The notes beneath the pieces were generated by a model that saw only the letters and a program-made list of their open reading frames with translations, was not told where the DNA came from and searched no databases. Positions 25,791-37,757 of a stretch of DNA of 64,000 nt are shown piece after piece. Source of the stretch: Plumapathes pennacea (lineage: Eukaryota > Cnidaria > Anthozoa > Antipatharia > Myriopathidae); contig OZ038466.1 of the NCBI GenBank assembly GCA_964036295.1, positions 20,078,597 through 20,142,596 on the forward strand. The letters are read 5' to 3'. The translations under genes and the position numbers were made by a program. Numbering within the stretch: position 1 is the first letter of the stretch; every line of letters begins with the position of its first letter.

Positions 25791-26450
25791 AACTTGCAAG
25801 ACGGAATGGACATGGCAAAGCTATCAATCCCCAGATGCTACAACAAAAGTGAAGGTCGCATGGTACAGCGCCAACGTCATGTGTTTGCTGATGCGTCTGA
25901 GACTGCCTTTAGCGCTGTAGCTTACCTAAGACTCCAGTCTGAAGACGGCATTCACCACTGCTCCTTTGTACTTGGAAAGGTGAAGTAGAGATTAGAGATT
26001 AGAGCTGCAAGCTGCGGTCCTGACAGTACGGATTGGCCAAACCACCCAGAGAGAGCTAGATATTTAGGCTAAGCAGATCACCTACTTGACAGATTTAACT
26101 ACCATGCTCCAGTATACCAAGAGTGAGAAAGCCAGATTTCACACTTTTGTAGACAACGGGGTTGCTGAATTGAGAGAAGGCTCGGATCCAAACAAGTGGA
26201 GGCATGCTCCTGGCTACCTAAACACTTCTAGCGACTGTTCCAGGGGCTTATCTGCACAAGACCTAACACAAGAAAGCCCATGGATCCAAGGACTGAGTTT
26301 CCTCTGGCAAGACGAAAGTCACTGGCCAGAACAAAAAATCTGCCGACCTCCTGATTACTATGACCCTGAAGTTCAAGTCGAGATGTGGTCCGCTTTCTCT
26401 TCCAAAGTGGACAACACCTTAATGGATCCAGAGAAAACCTCCTCATGAAT
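25791..26450 (+). pseudogene. BEL/Pao pol remnant (RNase H and following region)
   Basis: After a large internal deletion (protease and reverse transcriptase missing) the sequence resumes with RHVFADASETAFSAVAYLRL and HCSFVLGKVK, the BEL/Pao RNase H start, and then a frame with FHTFVDNGVAELREGSDPNK, WRHAPGYLNTSSDCSRGLSA and WIQGLSFLWQDESHWPEQ, the segment leading to integrase. Frameshifts separate the two blocks. This element cannot be autonomous. Confidence 0.8.
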
Positions 26451-26649
26451 TAACCTACGTAGAGTGACCGCATGGATCAAGAGATTCACTGCTAAATGCC
26501 AGAGAAAGCTGAAAAAGCAAGTGTCTAATCTCACTGCAGATATGAGGTGTCCTTCAAGGAGTTAGCCTCTGTTTTATCACTCATTTCTAAACCAGTAGGG
26601 CATGGCACCAGTGACACTCAGAAACGTCTTGGTGAAGTAATCAATATTG

Positions 26650-26990
26650 TCAAGAACATTCCATCATACGTAGCTTCAGAGTATATATACATGAAAACTC
26701 CCTGCGTTCCAGTTGGTATTCCAGAAATTCACTCTCCGCATCTAATGTTGTGTCACCTAGCCAAGTCTCTGTGAAGATCAATACATCCAGTTGGAGTAGT
26801 AGCATTGGAGCTTGCACAGATTGGATTAGTTCTTGGAATGCGTGCATATAAATGCCCTGTGGTAACTGCTAGGCCAAGTTTGCTGATGCAACCTTCAACA
26901 AGTTGCTGCTGTGCACTGAAGCAGCTCTTCTTGTAGTTTTGCAACAGGGTTTTGTTGCAATTCTTACTACGACCCATGTCAACAAAAGCA
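26650..26990 (-). pseudogene. Possible non-LTR endonuclease fragment
   Basis: One minus-strand frame reads QLDVLIFTETWLGDTTLDAE, matching the ITETWL-type motif of APE-like endonucleases in non-LTR retrotransposons. It is short, frameshifted and abuts the minisatellite region. Confidence 0.5.
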
Positions 26991-27074
26991 AAGACACGTT
27001 CTTACCTTAGTCCAAGAGGTGTAAAGTGAGTCACACCAGGACAACAAGGAGACAGCAGCAGGGTGAGAGGCAGT

Positions 27075-27663
27075 AACACGCCAGGGCGACAACCTAACAC
27101 GCCAGGGCGACAACCAAACACGCCAGGGCGACAACCTAACACGCCAGGGCAACAACCTAACACGCCAGGGCGACAACCAAACACGCCAGGGCGACAACCT
27201 AACACGCCAGGGCGACAACCTAACACGCCAGGGCGACAACCTAACACGCCAGGGCGACAACCTAACACGCCAGGGCGACAACCAAACACGCCAGGGCGAC
27301 AACCTAACACGCCAGGGCGACAACCTAACACGCCAGGGCGACAACCTAACACGCCAGGGCGACAACCTAACACGCCAGGGCGACAACCTAACACGCCAGG
27401 GCGACAACCTAACACGCCAGGGCGACAACCTAACACGCCAGAGCGACAACCTAACACGCCAGGGCGACAACCTAACACGCCAGGGCGACAACCTAACACG
27501 TCAGGGCGACAACCAAACACGCCAGGGCAACAACCAAACACGCCAGGGCGACAACCTAACAAGCCAGGGCGACAACCTTACATGCCAGGGCGACAACAAA
27601 ACACGCCAGGGCGACAACCAAACACGCCAGGGTGACAACCAAGCACGCCAGGATGACAACCAA
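27075..27663. repeat. Minisatellite 1, 21-bp unit
   Basis: About 28 head-to-tail copies of AACACGCCAGGGCGACAACCT with few variants. The unit length is a multiple of three and lacks stops in several frames, so long ORFs appear on both strands (NTPGRQP on plus, others on minus). These ORFs are by-products. Confidence 0.95.
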
Positions 27664-27984
27664 CTGCCAACTGGACAACCTGATACGCCCAGTGTGTATA
27701 CATTACAAAGCCAAGGAAGCATCCTACACGGCATCGAAACGCAGAACGCAAAGGCGACAATCAGACACGCCAGGGCGACAACCCCCCGCAGCTACCCAAC
27801 ACGCCTTACGACGGCAGGCAGGCACGAAATGGGGGAAGTAGGCACAAGACGAGAGGCGGTCGCAGCTATGCGCCGAGGATCGAGACGGTAGGCCTGCCAC
27901 ATAATGACAGAACATATACCACAGCAAGACGTGCCATTCCTGCCCGCAGCAAGACAGCATAAAGGTTTCCAGAAGACAGAAGGT

Positions 27985-28575
27985 TATCAGTGCAAGACGG
28001 AAGGCGATCACTGCAAGACGGAAGGCGGTCGCAGCAAGACGGCAGGCGGTCGCAGCAAGACAGCAGGCGGTCGCAGCAAGACTGCAGGCGGTCGCAGCAG
28101 GACGGAAGGCGGTCGCAGCAAGACGGAAGGCGGTCGCGGCAAGACGGAAGGCGGTCGCGGCAAGACGGAAGGCGGTCGCGGCAAGACGGAAGGCGGTCGC
28201 AGCAAGACGGCAGACGGTCGCAGCAAGACGGAAGGCGGTCGCAGCAAGACGGCAGGCGGTCGCAGCAAGACGGCAGGCGGTCGCAGCAAGACGGAAGGCG
28301 GTCGCAGCAAGACGGCAGGCGGTCGCAGCAAGACGGAAGGCGGTCGCAGCAAGACGGAAGGCGGTCGCAGCAAGACGGCAGGCGGTCGCAGCAAGACGGA
28401 AGGCGGTCGCAGCAAGACGGCAGGCGGTCGCAGCAAGACGGCAGGCGGTCGCAGCAAGACGGAAGGCGGTCGCAGCAAGACGGCAGGCGGTCGCAGCAAG
28501 ACGGCAGGCGGTCGCAGCAAGACGGAAGGCGGTCGCAGCAAGACGGAAGGCGGTCGCAGCAAGACGGAAGGTGGT
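27985..28575. repeat. Minisatellite 2, 21-bp unit
   Basis: About 28 copies of GGCGGTCGCAGCAAGACGGAA. The main variant swaps GAA for GCA, giving an ordered two-state pattern along the array. It also generates long artefactual ORFs (GGRSKTE/A on plus). The unit sequence is unlike minisatellite 1 although the period is the same. Confidence 0.95.
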
Positions 28576-28780
28576 TACACAAAGGCTCCACAATCTTCTT
28601 GACTGCTTCTTGCTTGTTCCTGACGAAAGGAGAAACACCCTATTTTATGACAGTGGTCGTGCTAAGAATGCCAATGACATCCCAGTTGCAGAATGGCCTG
28701 TACAAGAACTTGAGGAAGAGCTGCCTCAGTGCACATCAGAAACCTGTTGTAAGTCCTGTCTGGCAACTTGGCCTACAGTA
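28571..28780 (+). other. Possible coding fragment after minisatellite 2
   Basis: The plus frame contains DERRNTLFYDSGRAKNANDI and PVAEWPVQELEEELPQC, followed by a donor-like TGTT/GTAAGT. The composition is protein-like but no family is recognised. The segment could be a repeat-derived exon. Confidence 0.3.
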
Positions 28781-29237
28781 ATTGTAACCAAGTTTCTTTT
28801 CCTGTAAGCATTGGACACAGCTCAACCAATTCGCCAAGGAGTCTGACCTCTAGCACATCTTTGAAATGCACACGATGCTCGCCAAAGCAACCATCCCAAC
28901 GGCAAGACAACCACCCTTTCACTGATGATGCAAGAAACACACCAGTTCGAGACTCGATCCTCTTCCTGACCACCATCATCCTACTTGAGACTACATCCTG
29001 GATTAGTAAGCCAACTACAAAACCTATCAGATAAGAGAGGCCTTTTCTTCATCTTGGAGCATTCTCTAGCTTGCATATTCGAGTCCTGTAACACATGTGC
29101 TTTCCTCCAGAACTTCCCAACTGCCTTCAACAATCATCCAAGGACCCAGCCACCATCATAGGCATTTATTTTGTTGCAAATTGCATCAGATTGTATCTAG
29201 CTGTTGCCACAGCACGTTTGAACCCATAACCAAGGTA

Positions 29238-29270
29238 CCTCTTTCTGTAAGTAAGACTTACAGAAAGAGG
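29238..29270. other. Perfect 15-bp hairpin at the DIRS 3' side
   Basis: CCTCTTTCTGTAAGT, the loop AAG, then the exact complement. It lies just beyond the stop of the recombinase frame and may mark the element end or a short terminal structure. Confidence 0.7.
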
Positions 29271-29302
29271 ACAGACCTCACTTGAGCAGATCACCCCAAC
29301 TG

Positions 29303-30220
29303 CTAAGCCAGGTGATGAGAGAGGCCAGCCAAAGCTGATGCAGGAGTTCTGATGTAGAGCTGATAAGCACTGCTGGTCCACCTCCCCAGGGCTTGAATGA
29401 GGTGATCCGGCACTCCACTGCGTGCTCTGATGCGAAAGCTATGGCTAGAGAAGTTGCCTGGTACACCTGCAGCTGCCAGGATTTGACAAAGCCAGTTGGT
29501 GAGTAAGGTGCAAGTCAGAGGCCACCCGTCCTGCAGCAAGAACAAGGGGCCTGGGGCAATACCTCTGAGAGCTAGATAAGCCAACATGGCCTGAACAGCG
29601 CAAAGAGGTGTACCAAGGCCAATGTGAATAAAGCAGCCAACGCGGAACGGATCAGTCTTGGACGCCTTAATCTTAACTTGCAAGCAGGAAGGGTTAGAGT
29701 TGGAGTTCACAGCAATATCTGATACCTCAAGGTGAATGGAGGACTGGAAACTGGCGAGGTTGGGGACTGGAACTCTAAGGATCTCAAGAAGCCAAAGAAG
29801 GCGAGAGTGCAGGCAGCCCAGAACATGCAGTGGTCAGGAAGAATCAGATCGAGGGAGTTGGCAACAATCCACATAATGGAGTCAGTCACAGGTAAACGTT
29901 CGTCGGCAGGAGAGCCTTGTTGACGCTTGATGCTACGAACCACCCTGGAGATGTAGACAGTTGGCTAGAGGATCGGGGAAGCCTTGTTCGATGTGTAGAG
30001 ACCGTACAGCAGAAAGGTAGACCTTAATGGAGAAATATTGGAGGGACTCGGCTAAGGAAGTTGCAAAAAGGCAGAGGGTCCACTCATCGGCTGGACAAGG
30101 AGAGCCACTGGTGTGAAGCCTGCCGGAATGAAGACAGAACTGGTGAAACCTGTCTTGGGCGGACGTATAAGTTTGGCGAGTAGAAGGGGCCAGACCTTCG
30201 TAAGAAAATTCCAGCACCAC
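29303..30220 (-). pseudogene. DIRS-type tyrosine recombinase, frameshifted
   Basis: Three minus-strand frames make up one recombinase: an N-terminal SAM-like part (29933-30220: EFSYEGLAPSTRQTYTSAQD), the start of the catalytic domain (29707-29943: FFGFLRSLEF) and the catalytic core (29303-29710: KTDPFRVG carrying a candidate first Arg, HSFR with His/Arg, GRWTSSAYQLYIR with Trp and nucleophilic Tyr). Between HSFRI and GVPDHLIQALGRW a few residues usual in the family appear to be missing. DIRS elements integrate with such a recombinase instead of a DDE integrase. Two frame changes make this copy defective. Confidence 0.85.
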
Positions 30221-30224
30221 TGCT

Positions 30225-31565
30225 CTAGTTGGGAGAAGTCAGATCCTTGAGAAGCTGATGCAGAATTGGAACTGGAAACGGGTGTGCCTCAGGAGCTAAA
30301 TGCCGGAATTCCTGCCAATTAAAACGAGAAAGGGCATCAGCAATTGAGTTCTGCATGCCAGGAATGTGTCGGGCCGTGAAGAAGTTGAAACAGGCTGAGG
30401 CCATAAGCAGACTACACATTAGATGCATCAGCTGGGGGACCTTGGAAGTCCTAGAGTTGAGGACCGACACGACAGCTGTGTTGTCAGAATGGAACAAAAT
30501 GTTCCTCTTAGTCCACCTTGGGCCCCACAGATGCGCTGCAATAACCACCGGGAAGAGTTCCTTGTAGGCAATAAACTCGTGCCATTGGATGGGCAACCAT
30601 GGACCAGAGAACCATTCTCCGCGGAAAAAGGCACCAAAGCCAAGGGAACTTGCTGTGTCAGAAGTGACCTCCAGATCTAAATCCGGGGTCAAGCCTGGAT
30701 AGAGCCAGAAGCTGACGCCGTTCCCCGAAGAGAGAAATTGAACCCACCACTGGAGGTCAAGGTGGAACTCCCAGTTCAACCGGATAGGATGATCAGGTTA
30801 CCAGAAGCAGCAGAGCAGGCCAATCATGCGACGCAGGAAGGTTCAGCCAGGCCAGACCACTTTGGCCACAAAATGGAGGTGGCCGATCAAGGATTCGAGT
30901 TACCATCTGTCACACCAGCAGCGAGGAACCCACGAGAAGAGTAAATCTTGAAGGGCAAGTAGCTTCTCAGCTGGTAGGCGAGCTATCTGGTTGACTGAGT
31001 CAAGTTCGATGCCCAAAACAACCATACAAGTTGTGGGTCTCACACACTTAGTGGGATGCAGTGGCAGGCCCAGCCGACGACAAACGTTTAAGGCAGTGTC
31101 GAGATTGTGAGCACACTGTAGAGAATTAGGAGGGCCCACGCTGATGAAATCATCCAAGTAGTGAACGAGATCGGACACCGCGTAGGATCCATTCCACTAA
31201 GTACGCTACTGAGTTGAAGATGAACGGTGCTGAAGGCCAAACGGGAGCATGAGATCGATGTAAAACTAGCCTTTCGATACTTCATTGGCCAGATAGGCAT
31301 CGACGACGGCCGGATGTTGAAGGGCAGACGGCTTGTTACGTTTAGAGGAGCTAAGCGGAGAGGTTGCAAGGAAGCCCACCTTAAACCCATGCCTAAGCTC
31401 CTGGATTACGAAGGAAACTCGATTCTGGTCCGGGTGCTCACGCAGCTCCTGGGTGAAGAGGTCAGGGACGAGAGGGCTAACTAATTTGACTGGAGGAAGG
31501 GGAGGCCATGCTAGAAGGGGAAGTAAAAATGAATTGGCAACCAGAACACGCATGCAGCAATGCAA
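30225..31565 (-). pseudogene. DIRS-type reverse transcriptase and RNase H, degenerate
   Basis: Segments share one minus frame: RT start (31266-31565: NRVSFVIQELRHGFKVGF), RT catalytic box YLDDF (30900-31178) and RNase H with connected sequence (30225-30779: DTASSLGFGAFF, FHSDNTAVVSVLN, HIPGMQNSIADALSRF). Stops and shifts separate them. The order RT, RNase H, tyrosine recombinase and the overlap of the last two frames match DIRS elements. Confidence 0.85.
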
Positions 31566-31629
31566 CCAAGCAACTCAAGCAAAACTTAATGGAACTAAGA
31601 AGCAACCAAGGCAACAGCAACAGCAAAAC

Positions 31630-33059
31630 TAGTGACTAGCAAGAAAACAGAAAAGAATTAAAGTCCCTTCTTGGGATGCTTGGAGAGCTCCTTGGAATCT
31701 GGGCCAGGCGACAAACCATGTTTGGCGTCAGGCATGATGTCCAGATCGGGCGAATCAAAACAATCCTTGGCACGATGTAAGCCAGAACAAGAACTGCATT
31801 TGTGGGCGAAGCGGCAGGAAGAATAAGGCGCAGAGCAACAACCACGGTTCCATGACCTGCAGACAGCAAGCAACAAGTTGTTACCCCAAGCTTCGCTAAA
31901 CTCCGCTAAGACGGGATACAGAACGGATCCAGGGCGAGGCACCCGCTGAATGGAAATTGAACAGCTGGACATCCATGCTTGACCAATCCTGCAGCTTCGT
32001 GGCGGCGGCATGCTGGCAAATGGCACAATCATAGGCCAACCAAACACGACCGGCAAATTGCCAGTAAGTACGGAGGATTAGAAGCTTGTAGCTCGTTAAA
32101 TCACGCCAGCGATGTTGGAAGTGAGAAAACAAGGACCAAGGAAAAAACTGAGAACGCTTCAATCCAAGACACAATGCCCTTGATGCGCCGGCATTGTCTC
32201 TTGGGAGTGGAGGTGAGAATGGCATGCCTATCAAACAGCAGTTGAGGCTCGGGTTCAACTTCTGACAAATTCACCTAGAGAAGGTCGCTGAAATCCACGA
32301 ATTTGCCCGCCACAGTTTGTGCCACCAGCTTTGCAGGTACAGAAGAGAAACTGGGACCAACGACAAAGGGTTGTTGAAAAATGGGTGGGGCCAAACTAGG
32401 AACGTGAGCAGAGGTAGCCACGTGGAACGGGTTTTGGACGAACGAAGACACAGAGTTGGACAACACAGCAATAGGCAGAATGGCAAGGGAGTAAGTGTTC
32501 CCAATGAGGGCACAGCAACCGACCTACCTTGAACAGAAGGGGCGGAGGAAGCTTGTAGATTGAGACACTCCGGCTCCGTTGGAGAGGCCACCCCACGCCA
32601 AACAAGATGGAGCAACAACAGGCACACGAACAGGTGTGATCGAACTCACGATTGGTAAAACAGATGCCAATTGCGACAAGGCCGCAGGTCCAGCGGGTGG
32701 CAAATCGGCAGCTAACGCAACACGAACTGCAGCCACCAGAGGTGATGAACTCCGGCAAAGGACTAGGATCAGAGCGTGGCAGCGAAGGAGGAGCTGTCAC
32801 CAGAGAAGACAAAGTCGTGGTAGAGTCGAAGCACTCGACGCCATGGCCAAAGAGTAAGCACTATCAAGACTATTACGAGTTTGACGCAACATCGCAAACT
32901 TAGAGCCAAGCAAGAGATCTGCAACGATCTGCAAGCAAACTGCAAATGCCACAAACCGCGCAAAGCCCCAGAATGCCATGGGGCACCCCCTGCTGCGGGG
33001 AGCGACTGCTGACCAGCAATTGTCTCGTGGTTAACTTTGCCTAAATTACATTTAGCCAC
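31630..33059 (-). pseudogene. DIRS-type gag-like ORF region, degenerate
   Basis: Upstream of RT, minus frames give a Gag-like region: a zinc-knuckle-like Cys/His cluster (CCSAPYSSCRFAHKCSSCS, near 31800) and upstream Pro/Ser-rich segments (32271-32812). The first block with a start codon lies near 33059. It is broken by frame changes. Confidence rests mainly on position and the Cys cluster. Confidence 0.55.
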
Positions 33060-34270
33060 ATTTAAAAGTGCATCAGTTTCCAGTGGCCAAGAACAGTGCT
33101 ACAAACCAAGTTTCAATAATATATTATCTACCTATTTAGGAAATTTTGGAGGGAATTTTGTAATTTTGGGAAGACTTCAGAAAAGTGCTCTCTCATAAGA
33201 GAGACTGACCCGGATCAACTGCTGTGACAAATTGCACAAGGTTCTAACAAATGGTCACACTGAAGATCTTCGAATAAGTGCCCCACTCTAATAGATGACC
33301 ACCCCCACCCACCCCCCCCCCCCCCCCTCTTGGCCAAAATTTTAAATAAGTGCCTCCTCTCCTTTACAGACTTTGTCGTTTTTGCACTGATGGTAAATTA
33401 GCACCATCGAAAATCAAAATCGATGTTTTATGCTTTAAAGTATGTCGCTATTAATAGATCTATACGAACTGCTTTGTTGTTCATAAGCAAATGATACGCA
33501 TTGCAAAAGTAAATGACTAGGGAAGATTTAATAAGGGCCTCCCCTCAAACAAGCTCGCCCTTTGGATAAGCATTCCTAACATAAAGTTGCTGAGGCCCAG
33601 GATGCTTGTGGTATGACCGAATGGTAAAAAATCTAAAACACTTCACTTATCTTTCTTGAGCCATTTTTCATTAAATGATTTAGAAGTTGTGCCTCAGTAA
33701 GAACTGAAAAACAAAAAAAAGAAGAGAGTTGCACATAACTTCTGGTGGAAGGCCAGAGGGCACAACTTGCGCTACACTACATTTGTGGCAGTGTCAATTG
33801 AGAACGTTTTAGAAAAACAACAGCAAAAAAGTTGACACCTGAAAAATAAAAACACAGGCAAAGCAATAATTCTTTGTCAACCAAACTGATTAGACATCAT
33901 TGCTTTCAGCAGCCAATATCTGTATTGTTTGCACAACTTATCATTTGGGATTTTTCTGCATAATATCGTAGCAGACCTGGAAATTTTGGCACTTTGGATT
34001 AAATCTATCTAATAAAAAAAGCAAGCTGTTCACACGTATGTGACAGACAGCAAATTAGGTTTTTGCCCAACGTAGTGCAGCAAACACTAAGTATAAAATA
34101 TAAAATATAAAATTCAAAAGTGCCCTCCCATTTAAAAACGTTTATGTCCACAAATTAATGTAAAATAAAGTCTTTGAGAGAATAGGACTCACTGAGAACG
34201 TTTAGAGCACCTCTTTCAAAGACAAAGTAAATAACATCATACATGACTGTAGAATAACATATCAGAGCTT
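33060..34270. other. Intergenic stretch without a supported gene
   Basis: AT-rich, with a CCCACC/poly-C run at 33300-33327. No ORF longer than noise and no splice-bounded coding segment was seen. Confidence 0.5.
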
Positions 34271-35720
34271 ACAGTTTTCTGTTCAATACATTTCTACATT
34301 CATCTTCCACTTGAAGCCATCTCCAGCCAAATAATCCTTCTAAACTTTGAGTCAAGTCCATGTGCCATGCCTCTTTTCCACTGTCCTGAAAGCTGCGTGG
34401 TATGAAAGCTCTGCGAGAAAAGAGAGAAATGTATTAAATAACCTGGAATGTTTCAAAGACAGGCATAAAGCTAAGCGTAAGTTCGTTTCATTCATTTGTA
34501 TGTCACAAGTTTCAACTTAGTAAGGCTCACCAGAAAGCCTGACTTTCGCTCGCTCTGCCATTTTTGGTTTACAAATCTCTTCTCACAAACACATCCATCT
34601 TTGTTGGAGTCTTCTCACAAATGGCTTCTGTGCATGATGGAACGAAAGGTGTGAAAAATGCAGTCAAGCCAGTTTTGACACACTTGTCAGTTGGATGCAT
34701 GAACAAAGCAGCATGGGATGCATGAACAAAAAGTGCACGAGGTTGGGTGGGGTTTTTTGGGTTATAAGTAAACAGCCACCGCCATATAACTAAAAAATAG
34801 ATATCTAAAAAGTACATGTGCCTACTGCTCTAAAGCAGGGAGGTTACTGAGTAGGCATGAGAGCGAAACCTGATAACTTATATGTAAATTAGTGGAAAAC
34901 AGTTTAAAACACACTAAAAAAAGTCGAAATATCATGGCTTTTGTGCCCCTTGTACAAACAAGTTTATTACTTCGCACTGTCCTGTTGTCACAGCCTGCAG
35001 ATCATAAGGACATGACTCAATTGCTAATTTATCAAGGATTATGCCATCTTATGTTTTATTCATCATCGTCGGTATAGAGAAGCTTGTCAATTTATAAGAG
35101 ATAATATCATTTAAATATTATTTCAAAAGCAGCCTCTATTTTGTGTTCAACGTGAGCAACTTCAAAATATGTAAACTAACATCAAGTCAATATGAGTATA
35201 TTTATTTATAATTTGAATACCTGTGCAGTTGCGTCGCCGCCCGAGTCGCCGTCTGTACTCTTCACGTTGACATTGAGAATGGCAATCATCTTGTCCTTGT
35301 TGTTTAAATCATGTAGATCAGATATTTCTACATATTCGTTCCAATCGCTCTCGAATCTTTGAAAATATATTCGCCTATTTTGCGAAACGTCAAAATGAGC
35401 TTTTGTATATTGATTTAGGTCCTCAAGAGACTTGAAATGCTGGACTTCAACCACTTGGCGTCTGTCACCAAGCTGTAAAAGGATCTGCAACGCCAGATAA
35501 ACATTCTGTGTTTTTATTTTGAATATATGCATTCCACATGGCTACTCGAGCAAACAAAATATTAAAATATGCACCTATTGCAAGAATGAAAACACAAATA
35601 TGCAAACAATCACGTTCTTATTGCTGCAGTGCACGAAACTATGACTCGACAGAACACGGATGGTTTAATTTCAGGCCAATAAATCAAGGATTTTACCTTC
35701 TTCGTTTCCTCCGTCGCCAT
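34270..35720 (-). CDS. Small unidentified gene, 5' exons clear, 3' end uncertain
   Basis: Exon 1 (35697-35720) reads MATEETKK and ends AAG/GTAAAA. Exon 2 (35221-35484) continues in phase with LQLGDRRQVVEVQHFKSLED, NQYTKAHFDVSQNRRIYFQR and FESDWNEYVEISDLHDLNNK, ending GCACAG/GTATTC. The layout resembles a ubiquitin-like or PB1-like beta-grasp fold, but this is only an impression. Two terminal exons are possible. One at about 34925-34985 gives AVTTGQCEVINLFVQGAQKP and a stop in phase. The other at about 34275-34410 gives SFQDSGKEAWHMDLTQSLEG and LFGWRWLQVEDECRNVLN before a stop but needs an unseen intermediate exon. The start codon lies 8 bp from the palindrome end, so its promoter and 5' UTR must lie in or beyond that repeat. 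Confidence 0.6.
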
Positions 35721-35727
35721 GTTTCAT

Positions 35728-37002
35728 GGTTGTGCCTAAATCGTACCTACGGGAAGGACAGCCGCGCAAGACTGAAAACGAGTTTAGATCCGATCGCCTC
35801 ACGACCGAAAATCGGACGATGTCGGTAAATCCTGTCTTCTGTGTATTTCATCGAACGATGAAATGAACAAGCCTTATTGAGTTAAGTGAAATAACATCGC
35901 TTCCTTTCATCATAGTTTAGACGATTATAATACATATTGAACCTCGTGGCGAATTAAACTGTAGAAAATGTGACGTGTCCTTCCCGCTGGTACGGTGTAA
36001 TCGTGTCGTACCAACGGGAAGGACAGAGTGAAATAACTCGACTATTTTAGTCGAGGATCATTTTAAGTGAAGAGTAAGTGTATCTTCAATAAAATCAAGT
36101 GGCATCTCTTCCTTTGGTGGTGATTTAGACAACTGAGGCGAACTAAACTGTGGAAAATGTGATGTGTCCTTCCCGCTGGTACGATGGAGTTCGATCGTGC
36201 CAGCGGGAAGGATAGCGGGAAATAACCAGACTATCTTTAACCGTATCTTCAGTCGAGGATATACAGAGTAAAATGTACCATCGGAAACTTAAGTAGAATT
36301 GCTTGACTGAATTATATTTGACACAAAATGAGCCTACGACGAAGACAGCGTACCAGCGGAAAGGACACCACACTTTACTATACTCTGCTTCACTGTGAGG
36401 CTCATTTTGTGTCAAATATAATTCAGTCAAGCAATTCCACTTGAGTTTCCGATGGTACATTTTACTCTGTATATCCTCGACTGAAGATACGGTTAAAGAT
36501 AGTCTGGTTATTTCCCGCTGGTACGATCGAACTCCATCGTACCAGCGGGAAGGACACATCACATTTTCCACAGTTTAGTTCGCCTCAGTTGTCTAAATCA
36601 CCACCAAAGGAAGAGATGCCACTTGATTTTATTGAAGATACACTTACTCTTCACTTAAAATGATCCTCGACTAAAATAGTCGAGTTATTTCACTCTGTTC
36701 TTCCCGTTGGTACGACACGATTACACCGTACCAGCGGGAAGGACACGTCACATTTTCTACAGTTTAGTTCGCCACGAGGTTCAATATGTATTATAATCGT
36801 CTAAACTATGATGAAAGGAAGCGATGTTATTTCACTTAACTCGATAAGGCTTGTTCATTTCATCGTTCGATGAAATACACAGAAGACAGCCATCTTGGAT
36901 TTACCGACATCGTCCGATTCTCGGTCGTGAGGCGATCGGGTCTAAACTCGTTTTCAGTCTTGCGCGGCTGTCCTTCCCGTTGGTACGATTTAGGCACAAC
37001 CC
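35728..37002. mobile_element. Foldback family A: 1.3 kb palindrome with inner hairpins
   Basis: Each arm is over 600 bp, with the turn at about 36335-36397. The ends are GGTTGTGCCTAAATCGTACC and its complement. Going inward, each arm has GACAGCCGCGCAAGACTG, a TTTCATCGAACGATGAAAT hairpin, and two further hairpins built from CCTTCCCGCTGGTACGA and its complement. No ORF fits a transposase. The split copy at 14482/21598-22122 belongs to the same family. Confidence 0.9.
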
Positions 37003-37128
37003 ACCCCCAACGACGTGGTTGTGCTAAAGGTGGCCAAACGAGACGCAAGTCGATGCTAAACTCGTTTTCAGTCTTGCGCGGCTGTCCTTCCCGTTGGTAC
37101 GATTTAGGCACAACCCAACGACGTGCAC
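36948..37128. repeat. Tandem duplication of the family A end
   Basis: The right end of the palindrome (TTTTCAGTCTTGCGCGGCTG through GGCACAACCCA and CAACGACGTG) appears twice, first ending near 37018 and again near 37126, separated by a short unique segment. Confidence 0.85.
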
Positions 37129-37757
37129 ATTTCTCTTTTCTTTACCAAAAATATATCTCGTCCCTGGGACCAAGTTCTCGACAAAGTCGCATGCTCAGCT
37201 GATAGCCAAGCACCTTCGTGTACCGTGAATATACCAACAAATAACACTCATAAGTAACAAATTGCCCTGTATATAAAAATATCACGCATGTACTTCTTTG
37301 CATTGTTTTCCAAGAATTTACTTCTGGGGGACGTTGTTTTTTCAACGTATAATGATATACCATGTAGTGATGTGGATACACTGCGGCGCCGAAAAAAATG
37401 TGCTGGCTGACGTTTCCAGCCAATACAATCTTGTAACATTTACATCAACCGTACGTTTATAGGCCTTTATACACATCATACGTACGTTTCAAAACAAATG
37501 GCCTCCTTGGAAGTGAATTGCAAAGTATAATGTGAAGTCCCAGCATTCAAATTTCGTTTGCAGCTGACGAATATATCGATTAGTTTCTGTGCGAGCGGGC
37601 CCAACCAAATCACAAGCAATGCTAAAGAGCTAGTGTACACTGATTGAGGTATTTTAAATGTATGAATTTATTGGCATAATTAGAACAAAAGCACTTATAA
37701 AAAAATAATACAGAATTGGTTTGTATATTCTATATATGCAGCTTTGCTGCTTGGTTA
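37129..37757. other. Intergenic stretch without a supported gene
   Basis: A 93-codon minus-strand ORF (37142-37423) has protein-like composition (LAGNVSQHIFFGAAVYPHHY) but no motif or splice context that I can support. Confidence 0.4.

Noticed and set aside
26979..27635. 170-190 codon ORFs over minisatellite 1, including an NTPGRQP repeat protein
   Set aside because: Same artefact of a stop-free 21-bp unit on both strands.
27075..28575. CRISPR-like array
   Set aside because: Units are contiguous with no unique spacers, and the context is eukaryotic; these are minisatellites.
27724..28781. Long ORFs on both strands (up to 304 codons) over minisatellite 2
   Set aside because: A 21-bp unit without stops keeps several frames open at once; no start context, splice support or non-repeat domain.
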